A stretch of DNA of 64,000 nucleotides from Terriglobales bacterium (GCA_025980765.1 JAICXB010000002.1:120758-184757), one strand, 5' to 3'; counted from the first letter of the stretch, positions 9,991-19,830 are shown. The notes: generated from the letters alone by a model not told the origin. A program made the numbers and translations.

Positions 9991-10372
9991 TCTGCTGCTT
10001 GCTCATGAACTTGCCCACGTTCACCACCGCACGGTGTACAGTGCCGGAGCCAATCGGATACGACTCGTTCCAGGCCTTCACGCGAAAGATGTAAAAGCGG
10101 CCCTCCACCTTTTCCAGCACCGCCTCGGCAGTAACGTTCTGGCCGATCATGGTAGGCGCCCGATGGTCGACATGGATCGCCGTTCCCACCGTCGTCTCGC
10201 CACCGTCGCAGAATGGCTGCTGTGCTTGCCAGCAGGCAAACTCCATCCAGCCGATCATCTGCGGGGTAGTCAGGACCGGCGGAAGCTCAGGATTCACCGC
10301 CGCCAACGTGTGTCGCTTTTCGACAACTTGGCTGACCTCTGCCCGGGTTCCGATGGGGACATCCCTTGCCAT
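9983..10372 (-). CDS. Hotdog-fold thioesterase (FlK-like)
   Basis: MARDVPIGTRAEVSQVVEKRHTLAAVNPELPPVLTTPQMIGWMEFACWQA...GTAIHVDHRAPTMIGQNVTAEAVLEKVEGRFYIFRVKAWNE. Confidence 0.8.
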   Translation of the reverse strand: MARDVPIGTRAEVSQVVEKRHTLAAVNPELPPVLTTPQMIGWMEFACWQAQQPFCDGGETTVGTAIHVDHRAPTMIGQNVTAEAVLEKVEGRFYIFRVKAWNESYPIGSGTVHRAVVNVGKFMSKQQIL

Positions 10373-10427
10373 GATGTTAAGGAAGAACTACCGACTATAC
10401 GGCAGGCCCAACGCAGCCGACAAAAAA

Positions 10428-10641
10428 TCCCTGCTAAATTCCCTGTTCTTTGCTGCGGCGACCAGTTCTAGCTCCTAGCTGCCGGCGAATCAAAGACTTA
10501 GGCCGAAATCCAGAAATTCCCTGCTAATTCCCTGTTCTTTGGCGAGAATCGTGAATTTTGGGCATATTTTGGTGAACTATCTGGCCGCAGCGAGAAATTC
10601 GCTGCAGAATTCCCTGTTATTTATGAAAGCAGGGAATTTCA
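10428..10641 (-). repeat. Dispersed multi-module element (AACAGGGAATT modules), copy 1
   Basis: Minus-strand modules AAATAACAGGGAATT, CAAAGAACAGGGAATTAGCAGGGAATTT, CAAAGAACAGGGAATTTAGCAGGGATTTT. Confidence 0.75.
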
Positions 10642-10667
10642 CAGTGACGAAATCGCCGATCGGAGCA

Positions 10668-11708
10668 CTAGATTTCAGAGCCCTCACCGGCCACAGCTCG
10701 CAGCGCCGCCTCTTCAGGTTCAGGCGCAGCTTCCGCAGGCGCGGTGAGCTTGGCCAGCACTTTCTCGGAATTGAGCAGAGTGCGGCCGAGCGAGCCGTTG
10801 TAGCCGGTCCATTCGGCGTCGGGCTCGCGTTCGAAGTGGGCGCGCATGCTCTCCATCTTGGAGTCGAGATCGTCGAGATAGTGAAGCATCAGCGCTTCCG
10901 GGAACATGGGCAGCTTGGGCGATCCGAACTCGTATCGCCCATGATGGCTGATGATGAGGTGCTCAATCAGGGCTTTCAGCTCCGCGGGAAAGCCCGGCAC
11001 CAGAGCGATTTTCTCGTGCAGCATCTCCAGTTCAATAATCATGTGTCCGAGAAGCTGGCCTTTGGTGGTGTAGGAGAACGAGCGCTGATAGCTCAATTCG
11101 TGGATCTTGCCGATGTCGTGCAGGAAGGCGCCGGTAAGCAGCAGGTCGCGATTTATACACGGATAGAGCGCGGCTACAGCATCGCACAGCTTCATCAGCG
11201 AAACCACGTGCTCGAGCAGACCTCCGATGAAGGCGTGGTGTAACGATTTGGCGGCAGGCGCCTGGCGATAGGCTTCGGCGATCTGGGGATCGCCCATGAA
11301 TGCCTCGAGCAGCAGCTTGAGAGATTGGTTCTGGAAAGTGGAGACGTAGGAGTACACCGTCCGCCACAGTTCATCGATGTCTTTGGAGGTCTTGGGAAGA
11401 TAGTCCGCATAATCGACTTCGCTCTCTTCCATTGGACGGAGCTTATGAATGGTGAGCTGGAATCGATTGGAATATTTGTTGATCAGCCCGCGAATTTTTA
11501 CGAAATCTTCCTGCTCGAAGAGATCGATGGCATCGTTCACGTTGTCCCACATCTTGGCGTCAATCTGGCCAGTGCGATCGCACAACGTGAGGGCAAGAAA
11601 CATCTCGCCGGTTTTTTTTGGCTTGATCTGTTTGGCCGATACCAGAAAGGAGCTGGTAATCACCTGGTTTTCGTGAGCGGCTGCGTCCTTGATGAAGAAC
11701 TGCTTCAT
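10668..11708 (-). CDS. YhaM-family 3'-5' exoribonuclease (OB-fold plus HD domain)
   Basis: MKQFFIKDAAAHENQVITSSFLVSAKQIKPKKTGEMFLALTLCDRTGQIDAKMWDN...HHAFIGGLLEHVVSL...LLLTGAFLHDIGKIHEL...ISHHGRYEFGSPKLP. Confidence 0.9.
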   Translation of the reverse strand: MKQFFIKDAAAHENQVITSSFLVSAKQIKPKKTGEMFLALTLCDRTGQIDAKMWDNVNDAIDLFEQEDFVKIRGLINKYSNRFQLTIHKLRPMEESEVDYADYLPKTSKDIDELWRTVYSYVSTFQNQSLKLLLEAFMGDPQIAEAYRQAPAAKSLHHAFIGGLLEHVVSLMKLCDAVAALYPCINRDLLLTGAFLHDIGKIHELSYQRSFSYTTKGQLLGHMIIELEMLHEKIALVPGFPAELKALIEHLIISHHGRYEFGSPKLPMFPEALMLHYLDDLDSKMESMRAHFEREPDAEWTGYNGSLGRTLLNSEKVLAKLTAPAEAAPEPEEAALRAVAGEGSEI

Positions 11709-11774
11709 GGTCCCCGATCCGAGAAGCGATTCTATCCTGAGCGATGTGCAGGCAAGAAGAGAAAACCGCCGATT

Positions 11775-11851
11775 TCGTGATTTGTGATTCGCGATTTTGT
11801 GACTGAAACCCTGAAGAACATCACGAAATCACCCGATCACGAAATCGAAAA
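11775..11851. repeat. Inverted word-repeat element (CACGAAATC words)
   Basis: atttcgtgatttgtgattcgcgattttgtga ... tcacgaaatcacccgatcacgaaatcg. Confidence 0.8.
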
Positions 11852-11854
11852 TGG

Positions 11855-13000
11855 TTAGAGGATTCCCAGTTTCTTTTTCTTTTTCGGCTTCTTGCCGGTA
11901 TTGGTATCGGCGGCGGTGGTGTAGATCAGTTTGGTCTGGTTGGGGCTGGCGCCAGTATCGACGAAACCCGGCTTGATGTCGATGTAGGCGTCTTCGCGCA
12001 GCTTGGTCAGATAGGCGCGCAACGCGGGCTGAAGTTTTTCGTAATAGACCGCTTCCTGAATGCGGTTCTCCACTTGCTTCAATGGTGCCAGGCCCGCCTG
12101 GGTGTGCGCGTTCACTTTGAGGATCACAAAGCCCTGCTTGGTCCGAATTACGTCGGAGACATCGCCCGGCTTCATCTTGAAGGTGAGGTCTTCCAATTCC
12201 TGGGCCATGGAACCACGCTTGAACGAGCCCAGTTCTCCTCCTTGGTCGGCAGTAGGTCCATCGGAGGATTTCTTGGCGACATCCGCAAATTTCGCGCCGC
12301 CTTTGATGCTGGCGAGCAGTTGTTTGGCTTTTTCCTCTGCCGCGGCTACCTTGGCCGGGTCCTCAGGAGGAGCGGCGTTGGGATCGACATTCACATTCGA
12401 CGCACCGGTAGAAACCAGTATCTCGGAAAGGTCCACCGACTCAGGCTGGGTGAACTCGGCTTTATGCGCATCGTAGAACTGCTACACCGCCTGCGGAGTA
12501 ATCTCGTTCTGAATTTTTGGCCCGACTTCGTGGCTGATCACTTCCTCGGTGATGATGTTGTTGCGCATTCCCTGCTTGAAATCCTCAAACGATACGCCCT
12601 GCTTTTGCGCTTCCTTTTCGAGGTCGTCCATCGACTCGAGGTTCAATTGCTTGCGCAATTGGTCAAGCCGCTTCACCAATTCGGTATCGCCGGTGATGCC
12701 CAGGTCCTTGCCCTTGTCGAGCAGCAATTGCTGGTCGATCAAGTCTCGGAGAACATCCTTCTCTCTGTCTTTCACTCCGGTGTCAGAAATGTTCTGCTGC
12801 TTGGCCTCATTGGCCAGTTGTTCTTTGCTCTTGTTGAAATCGGAGCGGGTAATGATGGAATCGTTTACCCGAGCGATGATCTCCTCGACAACGGTGTCGG
12901 CAGAGAGGCAGACCGAGAGCATCAGAACGCCGGCAAAGCAAAGCAGGTACTTGCGAATCAATGTGGCCACTCGAATTATTTTACACGCGTAGTTGGCCAT
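11855..13000 (-). pseudogene. surA: SurA-like peptidyl-prolyl isomerase/chaperone interrupted by an in-frame TAG
   Basis: N-part (MANYACKIIRVATLIRKYLLCFAGVLMLSVCLSADTVVEEIIARVNDSIITRSDF...) and C-part with PPIC domain (ILVSTGA...GGELGSFKRGSMAQELEDLTFKMKPGDVSDVIRTKQGFVILKV) are in one frame, separated only by TAG at 12482-12484. Confidence 0.85.
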
Positions 13001-13156
13001 AATCACGGCTAGAGACGGTCGCCACGGCGGCCCGCGCCTTAGTCGCGGAGCGATGGGCAATCGTGGATTTGAGCCAAGAGACGGGGCACCCCAGACTTGT
13101 ACAAATTGACTGTTGGTTCGTGCGGCCAGGGCTCGATTTCCACCTTTTCGCCGACG

Positions 13157-13375
13157 CTTTCCTGAGAACAGGGAAAAAGTACAGGGGAATTTGCCGTTCG
13201 GTTCCGTGACTCGTCGAATTCTGCCCAAAAAACGCAAAATCGTCGGTTTGCTGAGGAAAGGAACAGGATAGGAGCAGGAAAGCTCGATAAAAAATCGTAA
13301 GACACTCCGAATCTGAGCGTTACAGAGAAGTTCCAGGAAAATTCAACAAAATAACAGGAAACGAACAGGAAAGAG
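13157..13375 (+). repeat. Dispersed multi-module element (AACAGGGAA modules), copy 2
   Basis: cctgagaacagggaaaaagtacaggggaattt - gctgaggaaaggaacaggataggagcaggaaagc - aaaataacaggaaacgaacaggaaa. Confidence 0.8.
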
Positions 13376-13466
13376 ATCAGATTTCCAGAGCTCTTCATCC
13401 CAGGTGGCGGCAGGTTCCATTTCTACCGTCACTGGTAGGGTAAGTACGGCGATTCCGAAAGAAGTG

Positions 13467-14414
13467 CTATCGCCGAGCGCGAAAGTGCTCCCAGCCTTTT
13501 GCTTCGAGCGGCATCGTTGTGCCGTCCAGGACGAGCTGCATCTTGGGCTTGCCGCGCACAATTTCTCCAATGCTCGCGATCGCTACTCCGGCAATCACTT
13601 TGGGTAAGCGCTTCGATTTGGGAGCAGTGAAGAGCAGTTCGTAGTCTTCGCCGCCGTGCAATGCGAGTTCGAGAGCGTGGCGATTGGCGGACGGCGATGC
13701 ACGCGAGATGGGAATCGCATCTGCTGCGATCACCGCGCCAACTCCGCTCTCCTCGCATAGGTGAAACAAATCCGTCGAGAGACCGTCGCTAATGTCGATG
13801 CATGCGGAAGCGATGGCTCGTTCACGGAGCCACTTGCCGACCGCAATTCTGGGCTCGGGAAAAATGTCGATCTTTTTCCCGACCCGGCTGCGTAGCTGCT
13901 CCAGCATTGCAGCCGAGAGACCCAGCTTCCCCGTGACATACACGCGGTCTCCCGGACACGCGCCTGCTCTGAGCAAGGCTTTGCCTCGCGGGGCAGATCC
14001 AAAAACAACGACGTCCGCCAAAACTCCTGCAGGCGATTGCGCGGTGTCGCCTCCGGCGAGCTCGACGTTGTATTTGTTCGCCAGCGCGGAGAACCCGCCT
14101 AAGAATCGATCCACCCACCTCTGCGGCAGATCGCTAGGAACGGCGAGCGAGAGGAAGGCGGCGATTGGTTCACCGCCCATAGCGGCGATGTCGCTCAACC
14201 CGCGCGCCAGGCAGCGATGTCCGCTGCACTCCGCCGACTGCCACTCGCGGCGGAAATGCACGCCTTCCAGGCTGAAGTCGGTGGTGATGAGGGCCTCATG
14301 CTCTCGCGGCAGGCGCAATACTGCGCAATCGTCGCCAATGCCGCGAGCTACCAGTCGGTTTCTGCCAACTCGGTCTTGAATCCTTCGGATCAGTGCTCTT
14401 TCAGGAAGTGGCAT
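13467..14414 (-). CDS. thiL: Thiamine-monophosphate kinase
   Basis: RALIRRIQDRV...VARGIGDDCAVLRLP...LITTDFSLEGVHFR...RGLSDIAAMGGEPIAAFLSLAVP...ELAGGDTAQSP. Confidence 0.95.
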   Translation of the reverse strand: MPLPERALIRRIQDRVGRNRLVARGIGDDCAVLRLPREHEALITTDFSLEGVHFRREWQSAECSGHRCLARGLSDIAAMGGEPIAAFLSLAVPSDLPQRWVDRFLGGFSALANKYNVELAGGDTAQSPAGVLADVVVFGSAPRGKALLRAGACPGDRVYVTGKLGLSAAMLEQLRSRVGKKIDIFPEPRIAVGKWLRERAIASACIDISDGLSTDLFHLCEESGVGAVIAADAIPISRASPSANRHALELALHGGEDYELLFTAPKSKRLPKVIAGVAIASIGEIVRGKPKMQLVLDGTTMPLEAKGWEHFRARR

Positions 14415-14426
14415 GAAGATTTCGTA

Positions 14427-14518
14427 ATTTCGAAATCGGGTAATTTCGTAATTGAAAACTGCAAACGACGGATGATTCTCAAATTACCCAATTACGAAAT
14501 TACAGAATTACGAAATTA
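14427..14518. repeat. Inverted word-repeat element (AATTACGAAATTACCC words)
   Basis: atttcgtaatttcgaaatcgggtaatttcgtaattg ... aaattacccaattacgaaattacagaattacgaaattaa. Confidence 0.9.
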
Positions 14519-15706
14519 ACTCCGGCTGTAGCTCGTTCGGCTCTTCTCCTGATGCCGCTCGAGCGCGAGTTCAATCAGTCGATCGATGAGTTTTGGATAC
14601 TCCAGACCCGAGGCTGCCCAAAGCTTGGGATACATGCTGATGGCGGTGAAGCCGGGCATGGTATTGATCTCATTCACGTAGAGCTTGTTGTTGTCAGGAT
14701 CGAGCAGGAAATCCACGCGCGCGAGCCCGGCACAATCTACCGCCTGAAATGCCGCGATTGCCATCTCCTGCACCTGCTTTGTCATCTTCTTTGGCAGTTT
14801 CGCCGGTATCACCAGCTCGGAACCTTCATCGAGATACTTGGCTGCGTAGTCGTAGAACTCCTTCATAGGCACGATCTCGCCGGGGACGCTCGCCAATGGA
14901 TTGTCATTGCCCAGCACCGAGCACTCAATTTCGCGCGCCTTCTTCTTTTTTCCCGCGCCCTGCTCGACGATGATCTTGCGGTCGTAGCTGGCCGCCAGAT
15001 CCATTGCCGGCGCCAATTCTTTTGCATCGTGCGCTTTCGAGATTCCCACAGACGAGCCAAGATTCGCCGGCTTCACGAAGAGCGGGTATTTCAATTTTGC
15101 TTCGATGAGCTTCTTTACTTTTCTGGGCTCCTTCTCCCATTGTGCGCGCAGCACGGTGACGTGTTTCACGATGGGCAGACCGGCGGCCGTGAACAATCGT
15201 TTCATGACGTCCTTGTCCATGCCCGCAGCCGAGCCGAGTACGCCGGCTCCCACATACGGAATTCCAGCGAGTTCGAGCAGGCCCTGGATGGTTCCATCCT
15301 CTCCAAAGGTTCCGTGGAGGACGGGAAAGATGACATCCACATCGATGGCGCGCGCGGGCGTGTGTCCCGCGCTTTCGAAAGGAATCAGCGAGTGATGTTC
15401 TGACCCAGGCTCCGGTGGTACCAGCACCGAGTCCCCCCGTGCCAATACTGCTGCGCCAGGTGTGCTGGCGGGATCGCCGGCGCGAAGATGTCGCGGATTC
15501 CCAGTCTTGTGCTCGCCCTTCAACAGCCGTTCCGACTCGCTCGACATCAGCCAACGCCCTTCCTTGCTGATGCCGATAGGAACGACTTCATACTTGCTGC
15601 GATCAATCGCGTTCAGCACCGAAGCAGCTGAAAGCAGAGACACCTCGTGCTCTCCGCTGCGACCGCCGAACAGCACCCCAACACGCATTTTCCCGGAATT
15701 CGACAT
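14516..15706 (-). CDS. ddl: D-alanine--D-alanine ligase
   Basis: [29 protein letters not shown]...[51 protein letters not shown]...[13 protein letters not shown]. Confidence 0.97.
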   Translation of the reverse strand: MSNSGKMRVGVLFGGRSGEHEVSLLSAASVLNAIDRSKYEVVPIGISKEGRWLMSSESERLLKGEHKTGNPRHLRAGDPASTPGAAVLARGDSVLVPPEPGSEHHSLIPFESAGHTPARAIDVDVIFPVLHGTFGEDGTIQGLLELAGIPYVGAGVLGSAAGMDKDVMKRLFTAAGLPIVKHVTVLRAQWEKEPRKVKKLIEAKLKYPLFVKPANLGSSVGISKAHDAKELAPAMDLAASYDRKIIVEQGAGKKKKAREIECSVLGNDNPLASVPGEIVPMKEFYDYAAKYLDEGSELVIPAKLPKKMTKQVQEMAIAAFQAVDCAGLARVDFLLDPDNNKLYVNEINTMPGFTAISMYPKLWAASGLEYPKLIDRLIELALERHQEKSRTSYSRS

Positions 15707-15801
15707 GAGGCTTGGCCCGACTTCACTCTACCATCGGATTCGCATACCTAATGGCCAGACATTTCTGAAGTTTCCATAAGCCAGGACAACGTATGCTACG
15801 A

Positions 15802-16012
15802 GTCCCGCCTACCGGCGGGACGTGCGCCAGTAGCCCAGCACAACGTGCTGGGTACACGGATTTATCACGCTACGAGTCCCGCCCACCGGCGGGACGGCTG
15901 AGATTTGGATCTCAATCGTCCGGCTGCAGCCGGACTCTTGCAAAAGTATCTGATCGTTATCCCACCACTTGGTGGTGGGCTACTCTCGACCGTGCCGCCG
16001 AGGCGGCGGCAC
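15802..16012. repeat. Array of six perfect REP-like hairpins
   Basis: gtcccgcctaccggcgggac (15802), cccagcacaacgtgctggg (15834), gtcccgcccaccggcgggac (15876), gtccggctgcagccggac (15918), cccaccacttggtggtggg (15961), gtgccgccgaggcggcggcac (15992). Confidence 0.9.
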
Positions 16013-16132
16013 TTCTTCTAACCCTCTCCAGCAGCGATGAAAATGCCCGATACAATTCACTCTCTATTTTCCGGTTAAATCGTCTAACGAAGTTCCAGGA
16101 CACCAAAATCTCAATCCACGCGGAGGTACGCG

Positions 16133-17707
16133 GTGCTGAGAATGTGCTTCGGCATGCTTTTGACTTTTGTTTCTTTTTTCATCACAGCGTCACCGGCGCA
16201 TGCCGATTCTGGCAACACTCCTGGTTGCCAGAAGGTTACCGCGCGGCAATGCCTGGACCTCGCCCTGAATGCTATGGGCGGCCGAGAGCGCCTGCAACAG
16301 ATCAACAATGCGCGTCTGCAAACGATTGGTCATACGCTTCTGATGGAGCAGTCATACCGGCAGGAACCGTTCATCACATCATACGAAACCGCAACCACGA
16401 CTCTCGATTTCGCAAATCAGCAACTTTTCAAAGAGGCAATTTTGACCTGGCCTGAATCTGATCCGAACCAGTCAGAGTTAAAGAGCACTACGGTGGTTGG
16501 GCCCGAGGGTGGGGTCACGCGGACCAAGGACGGCGACCGGCCCTGCGGCCTGGTTTGCGTGGATGAAGCGGAGGAACAGCTGGCTTTGGGACCGGCGCGC
16601 ATTCTGCTCACGGCTTCGAAAGCTCAGGACCTGCAGTTTTCCAGGCCGGAGATCCTGCGCTCCACATCGCATGCGGTCCTCAGCTTCACTTGGAACAAAG
16701 TGCCCGTGCGCGTCTTGCTGAATGGATTCAATCACCTGCCGGACGCTGTCGAGACCACGCAGGAATTTCACGATTTCTGGTACTTCTGGGGCGACGTGCG
16801 ACAGCGCACCTACTTCGACAACTGGCAGATTTTTCAGGGAATCAGCTACCCCACGAATCTAGTGCAGGAGCGCAACGGCTCCGTTTGGCGCTCGACGCAG
16901 GCGCTGAAGGTTGAGTTCAACGTCCCCGTCGAACCCAGCGCATTTCAGATGGACACTGCGATGGCACAGCGCAGCCCGGCATCAAAAGGATGGGGCGGCC
17001 GGGCCTTCAACCCTAATAAGGACATCGCACTTGCGCCAGGGATCGACCTCTTTCCCGGAGCGTGGAATTCCACGATCGTAAAACTTTCGGACGGAGTTGT
17101 AATCCTGGAAGCGCCGATTTCAGGGTTGTACACTCAGGGCGTGGTCGAGGAGGCGAAAAAGCGCTATCCGGGAGCGCGGATCGAAGCAGTGCTATCGACA
17201 TCGGATTCCTGGCCGCACACCGGCGGAGTCCGCTTTGCCGTTGCGAGCGGTCTTCCTGTTTACATCCTCGATCTGAATCGCCCGTTGCTCGACCGGATTG
17301 TCGCCGCACCGCACACGATCGATCCCGATGCTCTTGCGCAACCGGGAGCGCACAAGGCTCCGATCTGGAAGATCGTTGCCGGCAAAGAGCAAGTCGGTAC
17401 AGGTCCGAATCGGATGGAGTTGTATCCGATTCGAGGAGCGTCGACCGAACGGCAGTACATGGTCTACTTCCCCGAACATCATCTGCTTTATGCCAGCGAT
17501 ACCCTGGCGCTCAACGACGACGGCTCGCTTTACGATCCGGAATTGATGTTTGAAGTCGCCCAGGCGGTAAAGCGCGAGAATCTCAATGTCAACACCGTGT
17601 TTGCCATGCATCAGACTCCCGTGGCATGGGAAAAAGTGGTGGCTTTGATTGAAAAGGCCCGGTCTGGTGAGGCAAACATGAAGGCACCAGCCAGTGAATT
17701 AAGGTAG
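16133..17707 (+). CDS. Secreted metallo-beta-lactamase-fold-like protein lacking the canonical HxHxDH motif
   Basis: Signal peptide; C-terminal half reads like an MBL fold (LFPGAWNSTIVKLSDGVVILEAPISGLYTQGVVEEAKKRYPGARIEAVLSTSDSWPHTGGVRFAVASGLPVY...HHLLYASDTLALND). Confidence 0.6.
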   Translation: MLRMCFGMLLTFVSFFITASPAHADSGNTPGCQKVTARQCLDLALNAMGGRERLQQINNARLQTIGHTLLMEQSYRQEPFITSYETATTTLDFANQQLFKEAILTWPESDPNQSELKSTTVVGPEGGVTRTKDGDRPCGLVCVDEAEEQLALGPARILLTASKAQDLQFSRPEILRSTSHAVLSFTWNKVPVRVLLNGFNHLPDAVETTQEFHDFWYFWGDVRQRTYFDNWQIFQGISYPTNLVQERNGSVWRSTQALKVEFNVPVEPSAFQMDTAMAQRSPASKGWGGRAFNPNKDIALAPGIDLFPGAWNSTIVKLSDGVVILEAPISGLYTQGVVEEAKKRYPGARIEAVLSTSDSWPHTGGVRFAVASGLPVYILDLNRPLLDRIVAAPHTIDPDALAQPGAHKAPIWKIVAGKEQVGTGPNRMELYPIRGASTERQYMVYFPEHHLLYASDTLALNDDGSLYDPELMFEVAQAVKRENLNVNTVFAMHQTPVAWEKVVALIEKARSGEANMKAPASELR

Positions 17708-17725
17708 TAAGATGAACTTCGTTTT

Positions 17726-17926
17726 ATGAAGAAAGAACGGCATCATTTCAACGTCGTGTTACGCCCCGAGCCCAAGGGAGGATTTACAGCTACTGTGCCA
17801 GCTCTGCCTGGCTGCGTAACATACGGACGCAGCGTGGCCGAAGCGAAGAGCATGGTGAAGGACGCGATATCCGGCTACATCGAGAGTCTCAAAAAGCACA
17901 ACGAGCCTATCCCCGGAGCGCCGTAG
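17726..17926 (+). CDS. HicB-like antitoxin domain protein (orphan)
   Basis: 66 aa: FNVVLRPEPKGGFTATVPALPGCVTYGRSVAEAKSMVKDAISGYIESLKKHNEPIP; no HicA ORF adjacent. Confidence 0.85.
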   Translation: MKKERHHFNVVLRPEPKGGFTATVPALPGCVTYGRSVAEAKSMVKDAISGYIESLKKHNEPIPGAP

Positions 17927-18062
17927 GCGCGACATTCGTTAGCCCGGCTTGATAACCTGGAACTCTTCATAATGATTCCCGAAAAAATCCGAACTGAGCA
18001 ATGTGGGCGCTGGTTTCTGTGGCATTCTGCAGTTCTGCAGGAAACGACAGTTCGTCGAAAAA

Positions 18063-18272
18063 ATTTCGAAACTGTCATCCTGAGGTCGCGGCAGCGGCCG
18101 AAGGATCTCACGAGATGCCGAGCACAAAATTACTGCAGGGAAGGCTCCTCGATCAGGATCCTTGGCTGAAGAATCGCAACTTGTGAAGGTCAAGCTAGCA
18201 TCTTGCAAGAGATCCTTCCTCCTCCCACTCAATTCCGCTGCGCGGAGTTGAGTGCTCGTGTCAGGATGACAA
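18063..18272. repeat. Inverted dispersed repeat (GTCATCCTGAGG...GAAGGATCT type)
   Basis: gtcatcctgaggtcgcggcagcggccgaaggatct ... agatccttcctcc...tgtcaggatgac. Confidence 0.75.
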
Positions 18273-18348
18273 ATATCTTAGGATCGCAGGTAATTTTGAT
18301 AAATAATGCGAGACGTCTTAGGAGGACTCTTCACCTGCGCAACTCTAT

Positions 18349-19728
18349 ATGAAACACTATTGTTCGATAATCTGCTGCGTACTATTGCTATTCCTTCCGC
18401 TCTCACCAACTGCCTACGCGCAAACTCCGCAACCATCTTCCTCACCCGGCAATGGGCTCCCACCTGCTCCAGGCGCTCAGGTCACGACTCTTACTAAGCC
18501 CGGTCGATTCACTGAGCCGGCGGTAGCGGTGAATCCGCGCGACTCGAATCAGGTGGTTGCCGCATTTCAGGACAACGCCTATGCCGCCTACTCGCGCGAT
18601 GCCGGCAAGAACTGGAACGTGGTCAGCATCGCGCCGAAGGACTACAAGGTTTCAGGGGACGTCTCGGCGACCTTTGACAATCAAGGCCGCGCTTATGTCT
18701 GCTACATCGCCTTCGACAAGCTGGGGACGTTCAACTATTGGGCTCGAGGCGCCACCCGCAACGGCATCTTTGTGCGGCGCTCGCTCGATGGCGGGCAGAC
18801 TTGGGAGGCGCAGGCGATCGCGGTCGCCGAGCAGCCGACCAAAGCCGGAATCCCATTTGAGGACAAGCCGGTAATCGTCGCCGATACCAGTAACGGCGCT
18901 CATGCGGGCACGCTGTATGTCGGCTGGACGCGTTGGACGCTCACCGCCTCGCCGCTGGTGGTGTCGCACTCCACTGATGGCGGCCTTACCTGGTCAGAAC
19001 CCGTCGCTGTGAACGCCGTTCCCGGACTGCCGCGCGATGACAATGGCGCCAATGAGGGATTCACCGGCACGGTTACGCCAGATGGGACCCTGTATGCCAT
19101 CTGGTCCGACGGCACCCACATCGTGCTGACTTCTTCCTCCGACGGCGGCAACAGCTTCAGCAAAGCCCACAACGTAATCGAGACCGCGCCCAGCATGTTT
19201 GACGCTCAGGGTTTTGCTCGCGCCAATGGATTCCCCCAGATCGGCTCGGGACCTGGCGGCGAACTTTATATAGCCTGGACCGATTACCGCAACGGCGATA
19301 TCGATGCGTTCGTCTCCACATCCAAAGATCATGGGCAAAGCTGGAGCGAGCCGGTGCGCGTGAACGACGATCCGGTGCACGACGGCGCCGATCAATTTTT
19401 TCAGTGGCTCAGCGTCGATCCCAAAGATGGCTCTGTGAACCTGATCTTCTACGATCGCCGCGGGGATGAGCGTAACAACAAAACCCGAGTCACTCTGGCC
19501 CGCTCCACCGATGGTGCGCAAACATTCAAGAATTACGCCTGGACGCAGGATCCTTTTGTTGCGCGCGACGAATTCATGGGCGACTACAGCGGGATCGCTG
19601 CATTCGATGGTCGGGTGTACGGAGTATGGACCGAAACCGCAGAGCTTCCGAAAACAAAACCCAAGAAGCCAAACACTCGGACTCCGCCGCATACGATTGT
19701 GCGCGTCGGCGTAGCCGATTTTCACTGA
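18349..19728 (+). CDS. Secreted sialidase-like beta-propeller (BNR/Asp-box) protein
   Basis: Signal peptide; repeated Asp-box-like S.D.G..W motifs (YSRDAGKNWN, SLDGGQTWE, STDGGLTWSE, SSDGGNSFS, SKDHGQSWSE, STDGAQTF). Confidence 0.85.
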   Translation: MKHYCSIICCVLLLFLPLSPTAYAQTPQPSSSPGNGLPPAPGAQVTTLTKPGRFTEPAVAVNPRDSNQVVAAFQDNAYAAYSRDAGKNWNVVSIAPKDYKVSGDVSATFDNQGRAYVCYIAFDKLGTFNYWARGATRNGIFVRRSLDGGQTWEAQAIAVAEQPTKAGIPFEDKPVIVADTSNGAHAGTLYVGWTRWTLTASPLVVSHSTDGGLTWSEPVAVNAVPGLPRDDNGANEGFTGTVTPDGTLYAIWSDGTHIVLTSSSDGGNSFSKAHNVIETAPSMFDAQGFARANGFPQIGSGPGGELYIAWTDYRNGDIDAFVSTSKDHGQSWSEPVRVNDDPVHDGADQFFQWLSVDPKDGSVNLIFYDRRGDERNNKTRVTLARSTDGAQTFKNYAWTQDPFVARDEFMGDYSGIAAFDGRVYGVWTETAELPKTKPKKPNTRTPPHTIVRVGVADFH

Positions 19729-19749
19729 AGAGCAAATTTCAACATCAGT

Positions 19750-19830
19750 TTCACCACGGAGTTCACGGAGAAGAAAACTCCGGACCAGCTTACTTAATTT
19801 TCTCCGTGTTCTCCGTGCCTCCGTGGTGAA
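19750..19830. repeat. Inverted word-repeat element (CACGGAG words)
   Basis: ttcaccacggagttcacggagaagaaaa ... ttttctccgtgttctccgtgcctccgtggtgaa. Confidence 0.9.

Noticed and set aside
12482-12484. TAG in surA as a pyrrolysine codon or a genome-wide amber reassignment
   Set aside because: Other genes in the window (ctaG, the YhaM-like gene) use TAG as a normal stop and no pyl genes are seen, so mutation or sequence error is more likely.
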